A DNA stretch of 64,000 bases from Rotaria sp. Silwood1 (Eukaryota > Rotifera > Eurotatoria > Philodinida > Philodinidae). Position 1 is the first letter of the stretch. The number at the start of each line of letters is the position of its first letter. The notes under the pieces are model-generated. The model worked only from the letters and a program-made list of their open reading frames with translations. It was not told the DNA's origin and made no database searches. The stretch spans positions 1 through 64,000 of the forward strand of contig CAJNOP010000332.1 in the NCBI GenBank assembly GCA_905250075.1. Reading direction: 5' to 3'. Made by a program: the position numbers and the translations under genes. Below, piece after piece: positions 24,453 to 36,721 of the stretch.

Positions 24453-26449
24453 CCCTTTGGCTACGGGGTTTCTACAAAGATGACAAAAGTTTGAGTTTGT
24501 TCGTAAAAGCCTGGAATGGAATTTATAGGTCCAAAGAAGACAGAGGATTACCTAAGCTTCAACCGACGCAATAAAATTCTGGAATTTCAGAGTCGATTAG
24601 AGTGATTCAGAACCTTATACAATCCGTCACCAATTCTCATGAATAACCTTATGATACCATATTATAATATAGATCTAATAAAATTGAACCTCTAGCTTTC
24701 TATAAGATGGCTAATTCTCAAAAGAGATACTTTTTAATAATACTCTTGTGTATTTTGTTAATTACAGCTACTTAATGATTTCCTATAGCTACTAAATGAA
24801 CTTCTATAGCTACTTAATGAATTCCACAGCTACTTAATGATTTCCTATAGTTACCTAATGATGGGGCGGTTGAAATGGAGAGAATTCAAATATTCAAAAT
24901 TTGAATATCTATTGGGTTCCCAAAAATATTTGAAGATGCATAATATTTTTTTAATGATATAATCCGAGCAGTGGGACGGTTGAATGGAGAGAATTCAAAT
25001 ATCCATTATTTTAATTTTAATTTGAGTTTTGATAAAAATCCAAATATTCAAAATTTGAATATCTATTGAATTCGTAAAAATATTCGAATATTCATAAAAT
25101 GAATTTTTTTGATGATATAGTTTGAGCAGGGAAATGGTTGAATGAAAAAATTCAAATATTTATGATTTGATATTGTTTTAATGATTAAGTTTCATCATTA
25201 GGTTTCTAAAAACAATTCAAATAAAAAACTTCAGTTTTCATAATTTGAATTCCAAGTGGGTTCCTAAAAATTTTCATGATTTGAATTATTTTTTAATAGT
25301 TTAATTAGAGCAAGAGGTTCGTCAAAAAAAAATCTAAATATTAATAATTTCAATGTCTATTTCGTTTGTAGAAGAATATTGATTTCTTTAATCTAAATCA
25401 GTGAAGCGTTTTATGAAATAAAAGTTCATATATTCGTAATTGAAATCCGTATTTGTTTTGTAATAAAGAATTCAAATATTTATAATTTTGTTTGCTACTT
25501 GGTTTTTAAAAAGATTCTAAAAATGATGACTTTTATGGCATATTGGTTTTCCAAAATATTTCATTTATTCTTCTGCATAATATTATGAGCCATTCAGATA
25601 TAGATTCTTTGTGAGATTATGAGAAATATTTTATCTAAACAGAGTAGCGAGAAAAGAAAGAGAGCACAATATTAAGTTGTGAGCCACAGACAAAAAAAGT
25701 ATGCCAGCATCTTAGAGATCTATTAGTTAGTCAAATAATCGTCAGTATAAAGCTTTTCAATATTTAAGCAACCATATTTATAGCCATGAAAAGGTTATAA
25801 TAGCTATAAATAACGGAGGAAATATTTCATATTGTTTAAATGGCTATTAGTTTATAAATAGCAATGGTTTTTATAATCATCCACGATGTTTTTAACCGCT
25901 GTAGTATGTTAAAATGACTGCGGAGTCTTTTAATCGTTATCCAAACTCCAAATACATACACCAACTTAAAATAAACGTGGTATGTCTTAATAATCAAAGC
26001 AAAACTTGAAGTAGTTGTAGAATGATTAGGTACCTACAGGAAACCATCAAGTGGATATAGAAAATCGTTAAGGAGCTATAGGAATTCATTAAGTAGCTGT
26101 TAGGTTTTTCTTCAAAAGTATCTCTTTTGAGAAGCTACGCTATAGGCTTAGACCTTCAGCAATAGTTCTGAGACTCCACGCAGTTTCACGAAGTTCTGTT
26201 TGATTTCCTAGGCCATTGGACAATTCTGAGTTTAGAAAACCTATGAATTCTCAGAAATTTCTAAATCAACAATTCTTTATTTTCAACTTAATATACATAC
26301 GTAGTGATATCATATAATGATGCTTTGATACTAAAAGCATGCGGAAAAGAGAGAACACTCTATGGCTCAAGAAAGATAGAAGATATTAAAGTCATTATCT
26401 GCAAAAAATCCTCAGTCCGTATATATATACGGGTTCCGTAATCAAAGGG
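24453..26449. mobile_element. Non-autonomous piggyBac-type element (1997 bp)
   Basis: Flanked by TTAA on both sides (24449-24452 and 26450-26453). The termini are CCCTTTGGCTACGG on the left and, reading inward from the right, CCCTTTGATTACGG. TTAA duplications with CCC-starting ends are diagnostic of the piggyBac superfamily. A subterminal palindrome CCGTATATATATACGG lies at 26417-26432. Longer internal inverted repeats (about 24713-24865 and 26028-26140) consist of several diverged copies of a unit containing GCTACTTAATGAATTCCTAT. No transposase coding was found, so movement would depend on a transposase supplied elsewhere. Confidence 0.8.
24863..25500 (+). repeat. Degenerate tandem repeat inside the element
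   Basis: About four to five diverged units of roughly 110-180 bp. Each contains a GGTTGAATGGA-like start, an AATTCAAATATTCA core, a TTTGAATATCTATTGGG segment and a TTTTTAATGATATAAT segment ending near GAGCAG. Units decay in similarity from left to right. Confidence 0.65.
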
Positions 26450-26453
26450 TTAA

Positions 26454-29400
26454 CAGATCTCCGTAGGAGATTTCCAGCTCACTACTCGGTTTTTGGCTGT
26501 TTTGGATATTTTTGAAAATACTATTTTGCTACTTTATCAGTATGGAATAGACATTTTCATATGACATAGTACTGACCGTGGGGCTAGCTTACGTCATCTA
26601 TTGCGTGCTTTCAAAAATTCCCCATAGATATTATCCATATCCCATTATTTCTGGATTTTAATGAAAAATCAATTTCTAAACTTGTTTATTATTTTTCTCA
26701 GAAACATGATTTTTGATCAGAAAACTGTAAATAACTTCCGCACGCTTCAAGATAATACCAATATTTTTTTTTTGTTTTCAAGATCTTAGCAAGAGTAAAA
26801 TTTTGTCCCACCATACTTTTTATTTTTAACTTCTGCAATAAGAAAAGTGAGATTTAATGTCATGTATTGGCATTTTTTTTTGGCTTATTTCGACCCCATG
26901 TGTACTGAAACGATCATAAAAAATGAATGGAAACCAATTTCAAAATTTTATCCAATAAAAAATTGCGCATTGGAGTTAGCTTTAATTTGAAACCATCCAA
27001 AGCCCTCTATCTCTTGTAATAAGCAAGTTATAAGGATTCTCTTGCAGGCTAAAAATGGACTATAAATAGACCAGAAGTCCTGTCTAGTTTGACATATTTG
27101 GCTGAAATTTTTACTAGAAGTGTTTCTCACTACGATCATTCATTTCTGAAAATTTCAGCCTAAACGGATCATCCTACGTGGCATATCGATTTTGAGAGAG
27201 GCCCCCTTAATTTACTAAAATGAGTAAATAGATTATTCTGCTCCGATTTAAGCAAGTCATTAGTTTACAACGACCTTTCCTATTAGAACAACTTTACAAA
27301 CAAAAGGAAAAAGACCAAAGAAGTTTAGGAAAACTCAAGCAACACATAGAACATTTCTTTAGATTAGTCATAGTGCAAAAAAAAAGAGTGAATGATTCGA
27401 GGCAGTTCTAATGCGCGGGTTTCAATTCTTCAAAAATAATTTCAAATAAGAGAAACAATTCGGTGATTTCGTCAGTTATTCCCGTTTTCGACAATACTAT
27501 TATTTTCTTTCACTGTAATATATCTTATCAAAAATATACTCCAACTCATTACTTGTAGGAAAAAAACAAGTAACTTTCCTTTCTTTTACTTTGTTCTTTG
27601 TTTGGATATTTTTTTTCCACTCATATTATTGTAAGTATGCATAGATGTAATGAAACAGAGCTCAATTGTAAAAGAAAATTGAATTGATAATTTTGATATA
27701 AATTAATGTGCTAAGTGGAAACAAAACAGATATCATTTCATTCGATACAAGACAAATCTTTTATAATACTCAATAAAATGTAATGCATTTCCATAGCAAA
27801 AATATGTTTTTTGAAAAATTTATAATTTTCTTCAAATAAGCCTTCATATGGCATTAAATCGATATAGACATATTTTGTTTTCATCTATTTCTTAGTAATA
27901 AGTGGCTCGAATTTACAAATAGAATACCATTACTTTGAGCAAAACTAAGAGCCAAAGCTGTATTTTAATATGCGAGCAACATATAACTATACTATTGCGT
28001 CTGTTTCTTATAGTTTCTCAAATACAAAAATCAAAATTGTCCATTTAACAGTGAAAATCATGAACACAACCATAAATATGATATGTAACAAAGTATTATG
28101 GCATGTTTACCATCACGCTCATATAATGTCTTCATATAGTCGACCAATTCTAGAGAAAACAGTCGATTTTTCTTTCTCGTTTTATTTGTTTTATTTTGAA
28201 GCCACTCGTACATGTTATTACACTTATCCTATATGAGATTTTCAAGTTACTCTTTGATCGTAGATCACGATGAAAGTTCATAACCCTTGTGTAACCTGAA
28301 GCGTTATTTTTTCAATATTTTATTAAAATACAGATTCTCTGACATTTTAAATTTTGTTTGCATATGAAGACGAAAATATTAGCATTATAAAAAACATTTA
28401 TTATTTGTTAGAGTTTGGTTATCGAAATATGTGGTTTTTCTTTTATCTATAGAATAGATGACAGGATGTTATGTCAAAATAAAACGTATTTTAATTTATA
28501 GTTATACAAAATGCAGCTTTGCGGAAAAGAATTCAGAAAAATTTAAAATAATTTTTCATGAAATGATCCAACACAATTAATGTTTTAAAAATAATATACA
28601 ATGAAGGATATGTAGATTCAGATTATAATTTTATTACATACTTATCATTTTTTGTTTCTGTGTAAAATCGATGTCTCATTCCTTATCACTATTTTCAAGC
28701 TAACTCTTATACAACTGTTTCTTCCCACAGTCTAACCGACTATCAACAAAAATGATGATATTGACTTTTATTATTTTTTTATCTATTATTCATTCAGATG
28801 TATACTGCAGCGACTGTTTATCCTATATGATTAAACTTTTTTCAACCACACTCTAGATGATGAAGACAGGTCTAGCTGAATTGGAATCTGACTTATTTTA
28901 CCATATTAGTGCCTCGAGTTCTATGAAGTTCCCGATCAATTAATAGTACAAATTTTGTAACGAATTTATTTTCAAGCATAAATATTCAATAGACTTTGTT
29001 GTTAATTAAAATGACGTGATCTCTAAAATCATAAGAGTCATAGTAATTACCGTCTACTTTTTCGATGAGACTGGGAATGAAACGATATTAACTATATTAT
29101 TAGCAATTTTTTGATATTAATACCAAATATATCCAAATAGTATATGCACACTTATGAACAAAGATAGTACAAAACACTTAATAATCTAAAAGAACTATGA
29201 GTTTTGAATACTAATGAAAATCCGTAACACATTATATCTAGCAAACAAATGTAAACATTAAATTCAAGTACGCTCAAAAATCGATCTGTCCGATAGAGCG
29301 TGTTGAGTTGTCTCTGAGAATGTCATGTTTGCCCCCGAAAATTAGAAAGATAAGTGAGTTTTTTTTATGAAATTTCATTAAAAGTAGAAATGATTTTCGA

Positions 29401-29955
29401 ATGTATTATTTTGGTACGTAGATATATAACATTTGTACGAATGTCACATAGTGATAGAGCATTTTTTATTCTATCGATTAATATCTAATTGAAATTTTTT
29501 TTTACACAAATTTTCGAGTTGACCATTCTAAGACGGATTTCGCATGTCGAGAGCATTCACTGCTGCTAAGAACTATGATCGCATCCATTTTAGATACTAT
29601 AGATTGTACTCTTTTCTTTATGACAGACACAGCTTTCGATACTATTAAGATTGAACTCTCAGGATATGTAGGTGACCGTTAACTGATTATGCTCTGATTC
29701 ACATCGGGAACGAATTGATGAATCTTTGAATCTTTTCTTAGATTGACGGTACGTATTCAAGTGCGAAGACATTGTTGTCGACGCTGATTGTGAAGCAGTT
29801 TCTTGTGGATCTTGACTTGGCTTAGGAACATGTTGACTAATTCTGATGTCGCAACAAAATTTTTTTTATCTTTGATGATTCATATGAATGTTGAACAGGC
29901 CGTTTTCTGTTGTACTAATGAGTGGCTTGATTATTAAAACAACCTTACTATGTTT
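26454..29955. other. No gene recognised; left part probably old repeat DNA
   Basis: 26454-27210 has phrases typical of dispersed non-coding repeats (for example GAAAATTTCAGCCTAAACGG near 27148) and may continue the older element interrupted by the piggyBac insertion. 27211-29955 is AT-rich. A short frame at 28752 (MMILTFIIFLSIIHS) resembles a signal peptide but stops soon after, so no gene is called. Confidence 0.4.
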
Positions 29956-30118
29956 GCAATTACAACAGAATTGCGATGTGACTATGCCGTAACTGTGTCA
30001 CTTTTCAATCGTTACTGCAAAAACTGCGACGCAGTATCAACCAGTTTCGAAGAAAAAAATCATATTGCGCATAAGTACGATTCTTTGTCGGAATTACGCG
30101 TAATTGCGTCGTAATTGC
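29956..30118. repeat. Possible 163-bp MITE
   Basis: GCAATTACAACAGAATTGCG on the left pairs imperfectly with GCGTAATTGCGTCGTAATTGC-type sequence on the right (ending at 30118). The interior has further ACTGCGACGCAGT-like palindromic words. No clear target-site duplication is visible. Confidence 0.35.
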
Positions 30119-30996
30119 TAAAAAAAGGGACGACATAGGTCGGATTATATTATTTGGTTGGAATTTTCCGAACTACTAATTCCAATAATAATCTTTTTAA
30201 TTATTATTAAATCTTGTGTGAGTAATCGCTCACATGTATGAAACACGTGCCTAATGATGTAGGCATACGAAGGGTAGCATGAGAGGAAATAAAGGTGATC
30301 GGCTTCTATCTATTATGTAGAATGACGAGTGGTTGAATGCGTAATAGTTTTGTCCGTATTTATGATTTATTTCTCTGCTTTTTGCATTTATATTTACTAA
30401 AAAAACATTTTAAGTCATAATGAAGCCAATAAACTACTGTTAATATGAAAGAGCTCCAACAAATGAAAGTATGTCAAATGGATTATCAATGAGTCCTGAT
30501 GCCATCAAAGTATATTACTGTAACGAAGCAGTGAATAATTCGAAAATATTAACATAAAAATATGAGATTATTTAGAATCGAAGAAAAAATCTTATAACTC
30601 TGGAGCGGAACAAGCTGCAAGTATCGACCTTGCTTAGATCGGAAGATGAGATTTTTTTTCTATCGAATAATCTAATTGGGTGAGAATATCGTTCACGAAA
30701 ATCTTCACTAAGAACTTAGTCATAAGGTCGATAACTACCTAATAAAGTTTTGGTGCAGTGTGATAGCTTCGGGTCTTCTCTTTTGAATGGTGAAAGCTGT
30801 AGGTCTCGATAATGTTTCTATCAAAATTTATTCAAAAAACAGTGGAGAACATTACAGTTTGAAATGAATAGTAATTATGATGGCACAAAATGATAATTGT
30901 CTTTTTTTTGAAAATAGGAAAAAATTGAATATTTGTCGTAGAGAAAAGTTTCTCTTTCTAAATTTTCAAACCTGTTTTACATTAAATAGGATTTAA
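30119..30996. other. No gene recognised
   Basis: AT-rich spacer. The last hundred bases are the presumed promoter and 5' UTR of the ART-TPR gene. Confidence 0.45.
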
Positions 30997-32079
30997 ATGG
31001 ATGTTCAAAAACGTGATTGTCTTATTCGTGATATTCCTGTTGATTGTCTTGTCACAAATCAAGAAAGTATTAGTATTGTATGGTTTGATTCAATAATGAT
31101 AAATCAGAATATTTCTGATTTATCATTTATTCATCTTCGTACTCTTAATGATTATATTTTATTTTATAGTCAGAAATCTTTGTATTTCGAATATTTGATG
31201 TCGAAACAAAAGAAAAATGATCATGTTATTGTTATATTAGATGATATTGAAATTCTCGAGCAGACACAAAATTGTAAACAAGTTCATGCCATTATGTTGG
31301 TTATGACGGATAATGATAAAAATAAAAATATTATAATCAAACAAGATTATAAAAAAAGTTGTTGGTATATTTACTGATAGAAATTCAATACTTGTTAAAC
31401 TACAAAAACTAATCGTTGATGTCGAACATCAAGTTGCCCAAAATGTTGGAAATATATTTAGTACATTCAATCGACAAGAAAGAACTCTGCGAGATGTTCG
31501 CCATGAATTGGCTGTTTTCATGTGGCGTCAAGTTTTTAAAAGTAAGTACAAAAGAACAATTCAAGTTTAGAGTGAACATTTTTTTTCTACAGTTATGGTC
31601 AAAACAATGCCTCATACGCTCGACGCCCGACAAGAATTGATTGACCAATGTCGTTTATATTACAATGGAAACCAAAGTCAACTGACTAAAATCGATGAGT
31701 TTGAGCGAGACTATAATCCAACTGATGCTGTTCGATGGTATACTAAATCATGCTTCCTCTTTCGCTCGCTTAGTAAAGCTCTTCGCACTGAAGATTTAGG
31801 AAGTCTATATACATTCCGATATTTTATTAGTGATCTATGCACAATTCTTGAAGCAACTCGTGATAAGCGAAACATAACACAAGTTTATCGTGGCGGTCAA
31901 ATGAACAAAGATGAAATAGAAAACTATAGTGTTGGTACTATTGTAGCAACTAATGGTTTTTTATCAACATCACGTGATTTACTTGTCGCTAAACGATTTA
32001 TAGGATTAGATATAATAACAGAAAAATCGCCAAGTCAAAGCCGAGACGATCAACAACAATTTATTCTTTTCATAATTAA

Positions 32080-33164
32080 CCCTTCGTGGTTGTCGTGGGG
32101 TCCGCGCGGACCCATTTCACAGTTTTTTATTTAATACTACATCAAGAGCTTCTATTTCTGGCCAGTCCCCTTATCTAATCTCTAGTCCTATGTTGGTCTA
32201 CAACATCCTTATTAGAAATCAACGATAAGCCTAGCAGATGAAAAATGCAGCTGTGGGTCCGGATGGACCCTACGACAACTATGCTGTTACCAGCATATTT
32301 TTCGTCTTGATAAAGCTGCCATCTGTTGATTCACAATTTTTTTTAAATGATTTACTTTGGTTGGCTTATATGTTACATACGTTTTTAAAACAATTGAGCA
32401 ATAGTTTGACAGATGCACAAAATCGTCGCCGTAGTCAAGAAGTTCGGCTTATGCCTAAAGTCAAACTGGCGTTGCTCTCACTAGGTTATCAGGTTCACTC
32501 AGAGAGCATCAAAGATGTTAGCCAAAACATCCAAATTCATCAAGCCAAAAAAGTGTTTCCTATGTCCAGCTCAACCAGGACGAAAAGTTCGACAAACATG
32601 TTCCAACTGTGGTCAAAATGTTTGTTTGTCTCATTCCACCAGTGTCACAGCAGTAACTTGTCAAACATGCATGGAAAAACATTAGAGTATACTTTGCATT
32701 TATGAAAAAAAGATTTATATACAAACAGTATCATCAGTTTGATAAAAAAAAACTGAGTTTTTATTGCTTTTTCTAATAATAAAGAGAAAGATAAAAGTAG
32801 CTATAGTTCAAAAAGAAAAGTTTCTTGCTTTCTCAATTGTACAATTGATTATATATATAACAACGTACGCGTAGAATCCTATCATCTAGACTAGATTGAT
32901 ATATTCTATGCTTTTCCCAGCTATTATCAATGTTGCTATAAAAACGATTAGAGAAGTAATTTTTTGCTATATCATACATCTTTACATTGTTTTCACGAGA
33001 GCTCACTCATTAGTTTTTATAAAGAAAGATCTCCACCTCTTCATATAAGTCAAATGAAACGCTTGAAGAAAGGAAAAATCGTTTTTTTTGTAATTTTCTA
33101 TAGGTGGGTCCAGACGGACCCCAGGACAACTACGAAGTACAAAAATCAGGACAACCACGAAGGG
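32080..33164. mobile_element. piggyBac-type element inside the ART domain (1085 bp)
   Basis: Flanked by TTAA (32076-32079 and 33165-33168). The ends are CCCTTCGTGGTTGTC and its reverse complement. Three copies of a palindromic GGGTCCnnnnGGACCC box lie at 32098-32113, 32255-32270 and 33106-33121, the outer ones subterminal. This layout, a CCC terminus followed by a palindrome, parallels the larger element at 24453. Only transposase remnants remain inside, so the element is non-autonomous. Confidence 0.9.
32517..32685 (+). pseudogene. piggyBac transposase C-terminal zinc ribbon remnant
   Basis: In the frame ending with TAG at 32683-32685, the translation has paired cysteines: CFLCP, then CSNCGQNVC, a His in SHST, and CQTC near the end. 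This is the cysteine-rich zinc-binding tail found at the C-terminus of piggyBac transposases. A stop lies just upstream in the same frame (near 32480). Part of the preceding transposase appears in another frame (32340-32520). The catalytic DDE/D region is absent. Confidence 0.75.
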
Positions 33165-33754
33165 TTAATATTGATTGGGATCGTTCACCAGATATAAATG
33201 TGGCTGATATAAGTGTTCAAAGTGACTTTCCGGATGAAAATGAAGTTTTATTTGATATAGGTACGACATTTGAAATAACTGCAATTAACTATGATTGTGA
33301 ACATTACTTATGGCACATAGAAATGCAACCATCGATGGAAGTCGCTCAACTAAATCGAGAATATGAACATTATATTCGTCAACGACTGACAGAAACAAAT
33401 TCAACTTTACTTTTCGGCATTTTACTAACCGACATGGGAGAATATGAACAAGCAGCCAATTATTTTCAACATCTTTTAGCACATATGTTTGACGATCATG
33501 AAGATCGACCCAATGTGTATTATAGTGCGGCACGTATTTATCGATTTACTAACCAATATGAAAAAGCATTGGAATTTTTTCGTCGTGCCGAGCTTTTACA
33601 ACGTGCAAAACTACCTGAATCTAATTTTGATTTAGCTCGAACTTTGGCTGGTATTGCTAGAGAATGTCTACACAATTTAATTGTTCTTATTAGTTGTCTT
33701 ACTAATTCGTACATGTATTCAGAACAATTAAGTTTTGAAACTGGATCGCAGTGA

Positions 33755-35883
33755 TAATACTAACAATGACGGCAAGAATATAGAGTTAACAAATGTAAAT
33801 AAATCGTAATCTAACGAAGGAAATTCTAATCTTTTGCTGCATCAAAGTAAAGTGTTATTTTTGTTATATATTTATTTCAAACGATTAAAAATTAAAGCGT
33901 TATAATGGATATGACTAGCTAATAGAACTAGCAAATATAAATTTGTTACATACATATAGCAGATAAAATTACATCGATAAAGAAACTGTATGTCATGATA
34001 ATATGTTTTTTCTTCAATGTTTAACATCAGGTAGAATATACAAATCCTAGGCATTAGACAACACATTACTCAAAAGAACAAATGTTTTTGTTTGTGTTAC
34101 ATTTAGTAATGGATTTATAGAGTTTAGCAATTTGTTGCTGTACAAAACAGGAACATTTTATCCCAACGAAAGAGTAGAAAGACTATGTTCAACGATATGA
34201 AATCATAAGAAAATTGTGAGACTTTCAATGAACGCAATGTTGATGATTGAATTATCTGAGTAAATTATTTATTAACTTAAATACTTTTAAATTAAATAAC
34301 GATAAACACAAGATAAAATTTTTGTTAAATAAATTGATTTTGCGAAGGAGATCCTCCAACTGATTAATTGCTTTTGAACGGAAAGCACGTGCATCACGTA
34401 GATTCTAATGGACTATGAATATCCTGAAAAGAATTCCGATTCATAGTTTACTACTACCGATGATTCTATTTTTTACGATAGTTTTCATTACAATACTTAA
34501 TTTCAACTTGAATACATACATCGATGATTTCGATTTTCTTATTTTAGAACAGAAATAGATAGATTGACTTAATACTTTCACCATAAAGTATTCGCATTTT
34601 AAGGTCTGTTTCTATGAAGAATTTCAAGTCAAAATTCGAGAAATAATTTTCCTGATCTTTCTTATTGAGTATAAAGAATTTTCTCAATAGTTATAATATT
34701 CATAGTCAATATTCTATTATGTCTGTTGTTTTTCCACCATTTACTTACATGTTAATTTTAAGAATAGAACGAAAGTTTTCTCATCGCTTCTATTATGTAG
34801 AAGTAAAGAAGGATGATAACACTATGAAAAATAAAAATTTTAAATTACCTTTGAAAATTTTCTAAACAATAATAAATATAGGATTGTTTCTGTTCAAAAA
34901 AGTAAATGATCTCGTAAAAAAAATGGATTGAATCAGAATAGCATGAAGGATATGTTTTTGGACGTTGTAACAACACATTCTTAAATGCATAATTATGCTT
35001 CTGGAAATGAACTCATCCTAACTAAGATGCATTATTTATATAAATATTATTGTTAGTAGATATTTTGGAATAAACATACTGCGTAAATGGTAATATTCAC
35101 ATTATGTTGAATCTAATCAAACAATTATTCGATGATCAATAAATAGATATATAAAGCTTAAATGTAATTATTGAGCTTTTGTTAATTATATGCACATTGA
35201 ACATGAATCTATGTATGAATATTGCTGTGGTAAGTATCAATTTTTATAGACCTAGATGAATTTTAGAACACTCTGTAGTTTACAATATTGTCTCAAATAT
35301 AATTAAGAATCGTAATAGTTTATTATGTTATGTCACTGTAAAAGTATATTCTTACAATTGATAGTCTAAATATCTAGTAAGTTTTTTACACTGCTTTATA
35401 TCATATTTACTATATTAATTAACGAACATTGAAATCTACTATTGATTGATTGATTTTCTTTTTGTGGTTGTTTCTTGAATATTTCATAAAGCGAGATTTT
35501 TTTTTTCAATATAAATATTTTAAAAACTATATTTTTTTTTTCTTTGTGATAGAAGAATATAATCCGAGAAATGTATTAGTTTTTTTCTCTTTTTCATCCC
35601 TTCTGCCCTAAAGAAATATATCTATTTTTATTTCCACAATTACTTCTACACGGCATATGGTATCATCAGTCATTATCTTCGCTATGCATTTATCCGAACT
35701 TTTCTTAATGGATTCCGAGATATTTGTTATTCTCATAGAATACCATATGTCTATTTCTGCATCCTATTAATAGTTCTATAGATAGAGAAAAGAAAAGAGA
35801 AATATCTATATAGACAACCGCAGCTATATATGATGCATACATTCGATATTTAGCTGTTTCTATATAAGTATTATATTATTACG
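33755..35883. other. No gene recognised
   Basis: AT-rich DNA between the ART-TPR pseudogene and the small secreted protein. No exon, repeat pair or RNA gene is supported. A TATATAA-like word at about 35826 may serve the downstream gene. Confidence 0.45.
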
Positions 35884-36423
35884 ATGCTCAAGTTTGCAAT
35901 AACCTTGTGTATTTTGGCTGGAATTTTTTTAATTCCTATTACAAATGGTTTCTTTCTTACGCAAAAAGAAAAATGTGAAGTAACAGCATTTAAAGGAAAA
36001 GATTTTAGTGGTGAAAAAATAATGGCACATAAATTATTCCATCCACATTTAAAATCAATTGGTGCTGTAGCTAAAGCTTGCAAAGTAAAAGTTCATGTTA
36101 CTGGTTCATTCAAACAATTAAAAACTCCAAATGATTTTGTATTAACATCTGAAATGCCATTAGCTGTTGGACATGGCATTCGTTTTGATTTAAAAGATCC
36201 AAAAGGAGGAACTTTATGTAATCCATTATGCATGACATCACAATCATGGAAAACACTTAGTGAAGCTAATTGTTTTATTACTGGTGTTCAAAAGAAAGGA
36301 ATTAAATTTACACAACCAAATCTTTTAGATGATGGTCAAGTAGGCAAATTAAGTTCACCAGATGCTGAAAAACTTAAAGCACAAATACAAAAATTATGTG
36401 CACCAAAAGCACCTAAGGGTTAA
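35884..36423 (+). CDS. Small secreted cysteine-containing protein
   Basis: Intronless frame of 179 codons. Residues 1-22 (MLKFAITLCILAGIFLIPIT then NG) are a clear signal peptide. The mature part has six cysteines (31, 66, 112, 116, 130, 172), enough for three disulfides, and a basic Pro/Lys/Gly end. The order of features, a KDFSGEK stretch, HPHLKSIGAVAK helix, VHVTGSFKQL strand, then VGHGIRFDL and a CNPLC loop, resembles secreted proteins related to the peptidase M15 (D,D-peptidase) fold. There the zinc site would be expected in a SxHxxGxAxD-type motif. Here the corresponding His and Asp seem replaced (SEMPLAVGHGIR), so it may be a non-catalytic relative. That assignment is inference. The absence of introns in an intron-rich genome could reflect transfer or retroposition. 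Confidence 0.75.
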   Translation: MLKFAITLCILAGIFLIPITNGFFLTQKEKCEVTAFKGKDFSGEKIMAHKLFHPHLKSIGAVAKACKVKVHVTGSFKQLKTPNDFVLTSEMPLAVGHGIRFDLKDPKGGTLCNPLCMTSQSWKTLSEANCFITGVQKKGIKFTQPNLLDDGQVGKLSSPDAEKLKAQIQKLCAPKAPKG

Positions 36424-36721
36424 ATACTGTCGAACAATCGAAAAATGACTTCATTTTTTTATTTGATAAACTTTTATATATATATACATTTATTGTCAAA
36501 ATGAAAATGTTTAAAGAAACAATTAAATAAGATTTTATTAAGCTAAAATTCATTGTTAACCAAGCATCATTATCACATATGCCCTTTTTTTATATTACAT
36601 ATTTACCTTTTTTTATATTAGTATTTCAATAAAATTTATTATTATGATTGATTAATAATGAAATAAATGAGCATAAGAGCATTAAAGTCATTGTATGAAT
36701 TCACATGTAGATAAACATATA

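Larger units (their letters stand above)
30997..33754 (+). pseudogene. ART-TPR gene broken by frameshift and transposon
   Basis: The gene encodes an arginine-type NAD ADP-ribosyltransferase (R-S-E class) fused to tetratricopeptide repeats, a family strongly expanded in bdelloids. Exon 1 is 30997-31541, exon 2 starts at 31593 and the codon split at the junction joins correctly. A bdelloid-specific N-terminal region comes first. The ART domain follows, with the NAD-binding Arg in VYRGG and the STS motif in GFLSTSRD. The ExE motif (DENEVLF) follows the transposon, then about two TPR units (residues around GEYEQAANYFQHLLAH and YEKALEFFRRAE). Three defects are visible. The frame shifts by one base at seven A's (31351-31357). 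A 1085-bp piggyBac-type element splits the ART domain at 32080-33164. The TPR part stops early at 33754. The flanks of the insertion match the expected continuous ART sequence, so the insertion looks recent. Function is presumably lost. Confidence 0.88.

Noticed and set aside
33285-33533. 82-codon minus-strand frame
   Set aside because: Antisense shadow of the TPR part of the ART-TPR gene.
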